NCBI GenBank assembly: GCA_035551935.1
Contig: DASZMJ010000238.1
Span: 1-6,857 of the forward strand
Reading direction: 5' to 3'
Length of the DNA stretch: 6,857 nt
DNA from: DASZMJ01 sp035551935
GTDB lineage: Bacteria; Planctomycetota; Planctomycetia; Isosphaerales; Isosphaeraceae
Part shown: positions 1-4,286 of the stretch, piece by piece
Layout of the letters: each line of letters starts with the position of its first letter
Position numbering within the stretch: the stretch's first letter is position 1
Position numbers and translations under genes: made by a program
The notes under the pieces: generated by a model
Told to the model about the DNA's origin: nothing
The model's database searches: none
Seen by the model: the letters and a program-made list of their open reading frames with translations, nothing else

Positions 1-644
1 ATTATTTCAATGAGCCCTGGAAGGAAGTGTTCGCCGACCCGCTCTACAGCTGGCGGCAGATGACCTACAACCAGCTCTACACCGGCCAGAAGAACCGCGA
101 TTACGGCCTTTATCACACTCCGATGCTGATGATCGACGGCGAGCAGTCGGTCAACGGCCGCGACCCCGCGGCGGCGGACGCCGCGATCCGCCGGGCCATG
201 GCCAAGAAGCCCGTCGTGGGCATCGACGTCGGCCTCGACATCAGGGCCGACGGGCTCTCGGGCACCGCCACGGTCCGGGTGAAGGGCCGATCCGCGGGCG
301 CCGAGAGGTCTCCGCTCCTGGCCTGCGCAGTGCTCCGCGAGGATGGGGTGGCCACCGACATCCTCTCGGGCGAGAACGCCGGCAACACCCTCGTCGCGCG
401 CTTCCCGGCGCGACAGACGAAGTACGAGTTCCTCGAGCTCGACGGCGAGTCTCCCTCGACGCAGCGGTTCTCATTCGCGATCGAGCCGGCATGGAACCGG
501 AGGAAGCTCCTTCTGGCGGTATTTGTCCAGGACAAGCGCACCGGCGTGGTGCATCAGGCGACCGACCTCGCCTGGCGAGCAACCCCGCCCGACGCCAAGT
601 CGGCGACTCCGGCGGCGGCCCGAGCAGCGTATGCGATGCCTTAG
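1..644 (+). CDS. DUF1223-like secreted thioredoxin-fold protein, 3' part (5' end outside window)
   Basis: The frame is open from the first bases of the window (YFNEPWKEVFADP...), so the gene starts upstream; the GTG at 27 is an internal codon, not a start. The stretch FADPLYSWRQMTYNQLY followed by YHTPMLMIDGEQSVNGRDPAA matches what I know of DUF1223 proteins, which carry a motif like HVDYW...F(A)SP..T.RQ..Y and then YTPQ(M/L)VVDG...GSD. The rest (about residues 70-190 of the visible part) is a beta-rich C-terminal domain ending in an Ala/Pro-rich tail. The N-terminal signal peptide and the CxxC-type active-site region, if present, lie outside the window. Family members are usually secreted or periplasmic proteins of about 250 residues; their function is not established. 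The stop codon TAG at 642-644 is shared with the IS630 element: TA is the duplicated target and G is the first IS base. Without the IS the codon would be TAA, so the protein is unchanged. The family call is from memory of motifs, not a search. Confidence 0.72.
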   Translation, partial: YFNEPWKEVFADPLYSWRQMTYNQLYTGQKNRDYGLYHTPMLMIDGEQSVNGRDPAAADAAIRRAMAKKPVVGIDVGLDIRADGLSGTATVRVKGRSAGAERSPLLACAVLREDGVATDILSGENAGNTLVARFPARQTKYEFLELDGESPSTQRFSFAIEPAWNRRKLLLAVFVQDKRTGVVHQATDLAWRATPPDAKSATPAAARAAYAMP

Positions 645-668
645 AGCGGTTCCCTATTGCCTGTAGCG
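644..668 (+). repeat. IS630 left terminal inverted repeat
   Basis: This 25-bp repeat starts GAGCGGTTCCCTATTGC and is the reverse complement of 1635-1659 except at position 18 of the repeat (C at 661 against G on the other end). It is preceded by TA at 642-643. Its first base completes the TAG stop of the upstream gene. Confidence 0.93.
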
Positions 669-682
669 ATTGATTGTGCCAT

Positions 683-698
683 CCTCCGGGTCAGGAGG
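683..698 (+). promoter_or_regulatory. Hairpin that can hide the transposase Shine-Dalgarno
   Basis: The sequence CCTCCGGGTCAGGAGG forms a 5-bp stem (CCTCC 683-687 with GGAGG 694-698) around a 6-nt loop, extendable by a T-G wobble. The right arm lies in the likely Shine-Dalgarno AGGAGG (693-698), 10 nt before the transposase ATG at 709. In transcripts entering from outside the element the site would be paired. Sequestering of the transposase ribosome site is known for IS10 and IS50. Applying it here is inference from a short stem. Confidence 0.45.
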
Positions 699-708
699 GC
701 CCTGGGGG

Positions 709-1083
709 ATGGATACCTACTCGATGGACCTGAGGGAGCGCGTCGTCTCGGCCTGCGACGAGGGCCTCGACACCCGCGGCGAGATCGCCGAGCGGTTCAG
801 CGTCAGCGAGAGCTGGATCCGCCGCCTGCTCCAGCGGCGCAGGGAGACCGGCTCGATCGCGTCGAAGCCCCACGGCGGTGGGCGGCCTGCGGCCTTCGAC
901 ACGGAGCGGGCCGAGCGGCTCCGCGAGGCCGTCGTCGACCGGCCCGACGCGACGCTCAAGGAACTGGCCGAGGCCGCTGGCGTCGCCTGCGGGACCTCGG
1001 TCGTCGACCGGGCGCTGCGGCGGCTGGGCCTCACGCGCAAAAAAAGTCGCAGCGGGCCGCCGAGCAAGACCGGCCCGAGCTGA
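709..1083 (+). CDS. IS630 orfA: DNA-binding part of the transposase (unshifted product)
   Basis: If the ribosome does not shift, translation from ATG 709 ends at TGA 1081-1083 and gives a 124-residue protein with both helix-turn-helix segments but no catalytic residues, ending in a Ser/Pro/Lys-rich tail (KKSRSGPPSKTGPS). In several IS families the short product binds the ends and represses transposition; whether this one does is inference. Confidence 0.6.
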   Translation: MDTYSMDLRERVVSACDEGLDTRGEIAERFSVSESWIRRLLQRRRETGSIASKPHGGGRPAAFDTERAERLREAVVDRPDATLKELAEAAGVACGTSVVDRALRRLGLTRKKSRSGPPSKTGPS

Positions 1084-1649
1084 AGGCCGCGCGCCGGGCC
1101 TGGCGTGCCGAGTTCGCCGGGGTCGACCCGGTGCGGCTGGTCTTCGTCGACGAGAGCGGCACGACCACGACGATGACTCGCCGCTACGGCCGCGCCCCGC
1201 GGGGCCGGCGGGTCGACGGGCCGGTGCCGCACGGCCACTGGAAGGTGATGACGCTCGCGGCGGCCGTGCGGCTCGGCGGCGTCGGCGGCTGCCTGGTGCT
1301 GGACGGGGCCGTCGACGCGATGGCCTTCGAGACCTACGTCGAGCGGGTCCTGGCCCCGGCGCTGCGGCCTGGCGACGTGGTGGTGATGGACAACCTCTCC
1401 AGCCACAAGCGGGCCGAGGTGGCCGCGGCGCTGGCCGCCGTCGGGGCGGAGGTGCGCTACTTGCCGCCGTACAGCCCGGATCTCAACCCGATCGAGAAGA
1501 TGTTCTCCAAGCTCAAGGAGTATCTGCGCAGTGTCGCGGCTCGGACGATCGAGGGGCTGATCGACGCGATCGGGGCGGGCCTGCGGACGGTGACGGATCG
1601 AGATATTGGCGGATGGTTCCGTTCGTGCGGATACCGCTACACGCAATAG
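709..1649 (+). CDS. IS630-family transposase, full-length product by -1 frameshift
   Basis: The full-length enzyme cuts and joins DNA at TA sites. The start ATG at 709 has AGGAGG ten bases upstream. The first frame encodes an N-terminal helix-turn-helix (about residues 6-50, MDLRERVVSACDEG...SESWIRRLL) and a second winged-helix-like part (ATLKELAEAAGV...DRALRRLGL). At the A7 run 1039-1045 a -1 shift gives LTRKK-KSQRAAEQDRP, the junction sequence I expect in unbroken IS630 transposases. The downstream frame is a DDE_3-type catalytic domain: D148 (VFVDESG), D228 (VVMDNLSSHK) and E263 (NPIEKMFSKLK), with 34 residues between the last two (DD34E). The fused product is about 313 residues, close to family size. 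The stop at 1647 is inside the right terminal repeat. All catalytic residues are present. Without the shift only the DNA-binding part is made. Confidence 0.88.
1039..1046 (+). promoter_or_regulatory. A7 slippery site for -1 frameshifting
   Basis: Seven consecutive A then G (A7G). In the first frame it reads CGC AAA AAA AGT; slipping back one base lets the lysine tRNAs re-pair on A's and continue AAG TCG in the catalytic frame. Either ribosomal -1 slippage or transcriptional slippage at the homopolymer would work. I did not identify a clear downstream pseudoknot. A homopolymer sequencing error (one A missing) is the alternative. Confidence 0.65.
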
Positions 1650-1659
1650 GGAACCGCTC
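1635..1659 (-). repeat. IS630 right terminal inverted repeat
   Basis: This is the partner of 644-668, with 24 of 25 positions complementary, and is followed by the duplicated TA at 1660-1661. The transposase stop codon TAG (1647-1649) lies inside this repeat, an economical layout. Confidence 0.93.
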
Positions 1660-1662
1660 TAA

Positions 1663-1675
1663 TGCTACTCCGTTA
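1663..1675 (+). repeat. Left inverted repeat of the MITE-like element
   Basis: TGCTACTCCGTTA, the exact reverse complement of 1825-1837. A 13-bp exact match at this spacing is unlikely by chance in a region of this size. Confidence 0.7.
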
Positions 1676-1680
1676 GAAGT

Positions 1681-1774
1681 ATGGGTTGACTGGGCGAGTT
1701 GGGCGATCCATCGCCGGTGAGGTAACGTCCAACCCCCCGTTGATGAGCCCCGAGGACTCCTCGGAGCAACCCAT
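1681..1774. other. Branched stem-loop inside the MITE-like element
   Basis: A closing stem of 8 bp (1681-1688 with 1767-1774) encloses hairpin A, GGCGAT-CC-ATCGCC (1702-1715), with GTTGG (1698-1702) and CCAAC (1729-1733) as a competing or additional pairing. It also encloses hairpin B, CCGAGGA-C-TCCTCGG (1750-1764; the realistic form is a 5-bp stem with a 5-nt loop). Together they form a three-way-junction-like fold. The pairings are read directly from sequence; stability was not computed. Such folds occur both in MITEs and in structured RNAs. Confidence 0.45.
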
Positions 1775-1824
1775 GGCCGGGGTCGAGTGATTGTAAGTCA
1801 TTAGCGGATAATAAGTTGGGAAGT

Positions 1825-1837
1825 TAACGGAGTAGCA
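1825..1837 (-). repeat. Right inverted repeat of the MITE-like element
   Basis: TAACGGAGTAGCA, the exact reverse complement of 1663-1675, followed by one base and then TA at 1839-1840. Confidence 0.7.
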
Positions 1838-1840
1838 CTA

Positions 1841-2014
1841 AGCTTGCGGCCACTGAGAGAACCGCCGGCGCCCATCGCAAAGGAGGCGGGGCGGCCCAGA
1901 CGAAGCGGCTGACATGAAAGTCTTATCGCCGGTTGTCGGCCTCCCGCCAGAGGTCGAGCGGGAGGGCCCTACGTTCCTCACCTCCATCTACAGGGAGCCG
2001 GTCGGCCGCCGATT
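1841..2014. other. Region without a recognisable gene; one hairpin
   Basis: Between the MITE-like element and the end of the glycosyltransferase fragment I see no supported gene. It holds an 8-bp stem-loop (1940-1947 with 1958-1965, CCTCCCGC pairing with GCGGGAGG around a 10-nt loop) without a T-run on either side. An AAGGAGG-like string lies near 1879-1885 with no start codon at a useful distance. A 34-codon frame (1914-2018, plus strand) is unconvincing. Taking the IS and MITE-like element together with this stretch, 644 to 2014 carries only mobile or non-coding DNA. Confidence 0.5.
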
Positions 2015-2488
2015 CTAACAATCGCGAACCCAGCTCGTCTGGGCCCAGACCTCGTCGACGAGCGCGGTCATCGGCCCGACCCACGCCGCCGGGATGCTGC
2101 CGAACTCCCACGGCTGCATCACGACCCAGTGCCCCGCGGGCGGCGGGTCGAAGTTCGGCGGCCACTGGTGGCGGACGTGGACGACGTCGGCCCGCTCGGA
2201 GCGCTCGCGGACGCACCCGGCGAGGGCCGGGTGGATGACGATCGGCCCTCCCCCCTCCCCGTGGCTCCCCGTGGGGATGACCGTCAGGTCGTGGCCCCGC
2301 GCGAGGAGCCGGAGGCAGAACTCGCGGTTCGACAGGGCGAACGAGTGGATCGGCCACTGGGGGCCTTCCCAGACAACGCCCGAGCCCCGCGCGGAGGCGG
2401 ACAATGGTTCCTTCGACACGTCGATGGTGATGGCTCCGACGGCGCGGCCGATCGGCGACGGTCCGCGGCCGAAGGGGGGAAGTATCAT
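2015..2488 (-). pseudogene. Truncated glycosyltransferase (N-terminal GT4-type domain only)
   Basis: From ATG 2486-2488 the frame gives 157 residues. Residues about 38-157 carry the hallmark segments of a GT4-like glycosyltransferase N-terminal domain: VVWEGPQW, HSFALSNREFCLRLLARGHDLTVIP, VHVRHQWPPNF, HWVVMQPWEFGSIPAAWVGPM, VDEVWAQTSWVRDC. In intact relatives that last motif continues (VRDCY.RSGV...VPNGVD) into the sugar-nucleotide-binding C-terminal domain. Here it meets TAG (2015-2017) directly after the cysteine. The sequence beyond the stop shows no resemblance to the expected continuation in any frame I read, so this is a loss of the 3' half rather than a point mutation. The first 35 residues (MILPPFGRGPSPIG...) do not look like the family's normal start, so the 5' end may be altered too and the start is uncertain. 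A 10-bp tandem repeat (2255-2274) does not break the frame. It lies downstream of, and on the same strand as, the XRE gene. Confidence 0.62.
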
Positions 2489-2582
2489 TTCGGGCCGGCG
2501 GCACGTCCTATTGCGCCGACATGGGCCGACTTGGTCAAAGGGCCCTGCCGTTTCACGCCAGCGGCCCGGCGGGCTGCGGGAT

Positions 2583-2601
2583 GTGCTCGTCCAGCGAGCA
2601 C
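2583..2601. other. Stem-loop downstream of the XRE gene
   Basis: GTGCTCG-TCCAG-CGAGCAC is a perfect 7-bp stem with a 5-nt loop, 44 bp past the stop of the minus-strand regulator gene. It could end or stabilise that transcript, but there is no T-run after it in either direction, so I do not call it an intrinsic terminator. Confidence 0.35.
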
Positions 2602-2645
2602 CAGGGCGGGCCGGCGGCAGGCTCGCGGCACTCATCCCGGGGCGC

Positions 2646-2882
2646 TCAGATCCGTTCGACGGACCGGAAGAGCTCGGAGATCTCCAGCGCGAGGGCCTCC
2701 GAGAGGCGCTCGATGTTGATCAGGCTGACGTTGCGCGTCCCGCGCTCGATGTCGCTGAGGTAGGTGCGGTGTATGCCGGCACGCTCGGCGAACTCCTCCT
2801 GCGTCAGGGCCAGCGCCTCGCGCCGGTCCCGGACCGCGTCGCCGAACCGCTCGCGGATGTCGCGCCTGGACCGCCTCGTCAT
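2646..2882 (-). CDS. XRE-family helix-turn-helix transcriptional regulator
   Basis: This is a 78-residue protein made almost entirely of one Cro/C1-type DNA-binding domain. Basic residues at the start (MTRRSRRDIRERFGDAVRDRREAL) lead into the helix-turn-helix at about 27-47 (TQEEFAERAGIHRTYLSDIER), then NVSLINIERLSEALALEISELF, the usual last two helices. Size and layout match stand-alone XRE regulators, including the controller proteins of some restriction-modification systems, but no such system is in the window. ATG at 2880-2882 is the natural start; there is no strong Shine-Dalgarno before it. The gene is divergent from the operon starting at 3026, with 143 bp between the starts, so it may regulate itself and that operon (inference). 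It is upstream of the glycosyltransferase remnant on the same strand. Confidence 0.85.
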   Translation of the reverse strand: MTRRSRRDIRERFGDAVRDRREALALTQEEFAERAGIHRTYLSDIERGTRNVSLINIERLSEALALEISELFRSVERI

Positions 2883-2900
2883 TGCATCCAGGCTAGGGGC

Positions 2901-2935
2901 GTGTAGACTATCGGTGTATCGACGATGAGTGACAA
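2901..2935 (-). promoter_or_regulatory. Candidate promoter/operator of the XRE gene
   Basis: Read on the minus strand, TTGTCA (2935-2930) is followed after 17 bp by GATAGT (2912-2907), a plausible -35/-10 pair about 25 bp before the XRE start. Two direct copies of TACAC (plus-strand GTGTA at 2901-2905 and 2914-2918, 13 bp apart) lie around the -10, where an autoregulator could bind. Promoter consensus is poorly known for planctomycetes, so this is weak evidence. Confidence 0.25.
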
Positions 2936-3025
2936 TCCCGACCGAGTCCCCACGCCCGATCTGCCTCGGCGTGCTCTCCGGCCGGGGGGACGGGCCGCCG
3001 GCGCAGACGGCCGAGGAGGGGCGCC

Positions 3026-4213
3026 ATGCCAGGCGGAGGTCGAACAGGATCGGGTCGCCCGACGCAGGGCGGCGTCCAGCCCGTCGCTTTGCTCTTGGCG
3101 GGAATCCTCGTCGCCTTGGTCGCCCTGATCGTCGTGCTCCTGACCCAGCGGGGTGACGGCGGGAATGCGCCGGCCCCCTCCGCCGATCGCACGGCCACGG
3201 CCGTCGCCGACGGCCAGGTGGCCCGGCGGTCGGACCTCGCCTCGCCGCCCAAGCCGCCGAATCCCCTGGACGACCCCGACCGCATCCGCGAGGCTCTGCA
3301 GAAGGGGCGGACCTACTCGTCCGTCCTCAAGGTCGGGCTCGACGCCCGGGCCGAGGACAAGGCGTGGGCCGTGAAGAAGGTCGTCAGCCTCGCCTACGCG
3401 GCCGAGCTGGCCGTCGACCGGACGATCGAGGAGAACGACGGCCGCCGCGTCGTGGAGCTCCGGCACTTCGCGCGCTCGCGGAACGTCAAGCTCCTCTGCG
3501 ACGTCGAGAGTGTCACGATCGAGCTCGGAGTCCGCGGCACGCTCCTGCTCGGCGCCCTCGACGCGATCCTCCCCGGGACGGCCGCGGCGGCTACGGCGGC
3601 CAAGCCGATCTTCGAGGTGCTGCTCGGCTATGGGGCGGACGCGGCGGCGCGGGCCGGGGCTGCGACGGCCGTCGCCCACGTCGACTCGCTCCAGGGCAAG
3701 CGGGTGCGGATCGCCTACGTCGATGGCGTCGGCGTCGAGTCGGTCGCGCCGATCGGCTGTGCGCTGTCGGCGGAGGAGCGGGACTTCGTGTTCGCGACCG
3801 CCGTGCTGTCGGACTGCTACCTCTGGGACCTGAGGAAGGCGCCAGGCGAGCGCTGGTCGGTCGACGGGTCGCAGCTGGGGGGCCTGCTCGACCCGTCGCT
3901 GCGCGGGGCCGGCTCGGGCGAGGTCCGGCTCGTCCGCGACCCCGACGGCTCCGAGGGGGGCCGGCCGTACGCCGCGCTGCGGATCGAGGGCGGCACGGTG
4001 ACGATCGTCGCCTCGGACGACTCGGCCCGGCGGGTGGGCAGCTTCACGCCCGAGGGGACGCTGCGCTTCGACCTGGCCGAGAAGTTCGCCACTCAGGCGT
4101 CGCTGACCGGCCGGTTCGCCGTCGACGAGGTCTCGACCGACCACATCCTCTTCGAGACGAGCTTCCGCACCCGCCCGACGCTGAAAGTCGAGTATTCCTG
4201 CACGGTCCGCTGA
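3026..4213 (+). CDS. Membrane-anchored protein of unknown function
   Basis: I do not recognise a family. The start ATG 3026 has a good ribosome site (GAGGAGGGG, 3013-3021). The 395-residue product has a short Gly/Arg-rich cytoplasmic tail (1-17), one strong membrane helix (about 18-40, VALLLAGILVALVALIVVLL) and a Pro/Ala-rich linker (about 46-84). A large domain follows that should lie outside the cytoplasmic membrane. It is mixed alpha/beta up to about 270 and beta-rich after that (alternating-hydrophobic strands, SFTPEGTLRFDL, ending KVEYSCTVR). Four cysteines (158, 245, 264, 392) are all in the outer part and could form disulfides. Its stop is 17-74 bp before the FHA-ABC gene, depending on that gene's start, and it is followed by the kinase gene, so it is probably the first gene of that operon. 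An adaptor, sensor or substrate-handling partner of the exporter is possible, but this rests on neighbourhood only. There is no lipobox and no cleavable signal. Confidence 0.8.
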   Translation: MPGGGRTGSGRPTQGGVQPVALLLAGILVALVALIVVLLTQRGDGGNAPAPSADRTATAVADGQVARRSDLASPPKPPNPLDDPDRIREALQKGRTYSSVLKVGLDARAEDKAWAVKKVVSLAYAAELAVDRTIEENDGRRVVELRHFARSRNVKLLCDVESVTIELGVRGTLLLGALDAILPGTAAAATAAKPIFEVLLGYGADAAARAGAATAVAHVDSLQGKRVRIAYVDGVGVESVAPIGCALSAEERDFVFATAVLSDCYLWDLRKAPGERWSVDGSQLGGLLDPSLRGAGSGEVRLVRDPDGSEGGRPYAALRIEGGTVTIVASDDSARRVGSFTPEGTLRFDLAEKFATQASLTGRFAVDEVSTDHILFETSFRTRPTLKVEYSCTVR

Positions 4214-4214
4214 C

Positions 4215-4232
4215 GGGGGGGTAGACGTCATC
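4215..4232 (+). promoter_or_regulatory. G-rich ribosome-site-like run before a possible ATC start
   Basis: Seven G's (4215-4221) are followed after 8 nt by ATC (4230-4232), in frame with the FHA-ABC gene. Starting here adds 19 residues (IDATPGDAPDFLAASSAPA) that would supply the first FHA strand. No ATG, GTG or TTG exists in frame between the stop at 4182 and GTG 4287. ATC is a rare start codon, so this is a proposal only; a length error in the G run is another explanation. Confidence 0.3.
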
Positions 4233-4286
4233 GACGCGACGCCCGGAGACGCCCCGGACTTCCTCGCGGCCTCCTCGGCGCCCGCC

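Larger units (their letters stand above)
644..1659 (+). mobile_element. IS630-family insertion sequence, complete (1016 bp)
   Basis: The element is bounded by terminal inverted repeats at 644-668 and 1635-1659 that match at 24 of 25 positions (outer part GAGCGGTTCCCTATTGC, one mismatch at position 18). It is flanked by the dinucleotide TA on both sides (642-643 and 1660-1661), the target duplication typical of IS630/Tc1-mariner elements. Inside is a single transposase in two overlapping frames with a DD34E catalytic triad. Both ends and the coding frames look intact, so it appears recent and potentially active. It is inserted exactly at the stop codon of the upstream DUF1223-like gene, in the same orientation, and directly abuts a 177-bp MITE-like element on the right. 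Confidence 0.93.
1662..1838. mobile_element. MITE-like non-coding element with TA borders (177 bp)
   Basis: The element carries perfect 13-bp inverted repeats TGCTACTCCGTTA at 1663-1675 and its complement at 1825-1837, one unmatched base outside each, then TA on both sides (1660-1661 and 1839-1840). TA borders plus terminal repeats and no open reading frame fit a miniature inverted-repeat element moved by an IS630/Tc1-mariner-type transposase. The ends differ from those of the neighbouring IS (only scattered positions match, such as GC and TCC), so a different transposase is implied. Internally it can fold: ATGGGTTG (1681-1688) pairs with CAACCCAT (1767-1774) and encloses two further hairpins. 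It is less GC-rich than its surroundings. A structured RNA gene is an alternative reading. Confidence 0.6.

Noticed and set aside
657..1043. First 129 codons of the long plus-strand frame that carries the transposase catalytic domain
   Set aside because: Arg/Ala-rich sequence with no domain; the real N-terminal helix-turn-helix is in the other frame and joins by the -1 shift.
717..1646. 309-codon minus-strand frame opposite the transposase
   Set aside because: It mirrors the transposase on the other strand and its composition (His/Arg/Pro-rich) is typical of an antisense shadow in GC-rich DNA.
1914..2018. 34-residue plus-strand ORF (MKVLSPVVGLPPEVE...)
   Set aside because: No ribosome site at a workable distance, no recognisable sequence, and it overlaps the end of the glycosyltransferase remnant.
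2255..2274. 10-bp tandem repeat CTCCCCGTGG x2 as a frameshifting mutation
   Set aside because: Family-like sequence reads in the same frame on both sides, so it did not break the gene.
1923..2504. 193-codon minus-strand frame over the glycosyltransferase fragment
   Set aside because: The recognisable protein is in a different frame; this one is Arg/Pro-rich and does not continue the truncated domain past 2015.
2094..2906. 270-codon plus-strand frame
   Set aside because: Antisense to the glycosyltransferase fragment and the XRE gene, with no motif of its own.
2925..3128. 67-codon plus-strand frame starting MSDNPDRVPTPDLP
   Set aside because: The beginning looks protein-like, but there is no clear ribosome site and it degenerates into Arg/Ser-rich sequence overlapping the real gene at 3026. 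A leader peptide or frameshifted extension cannot be excluded.
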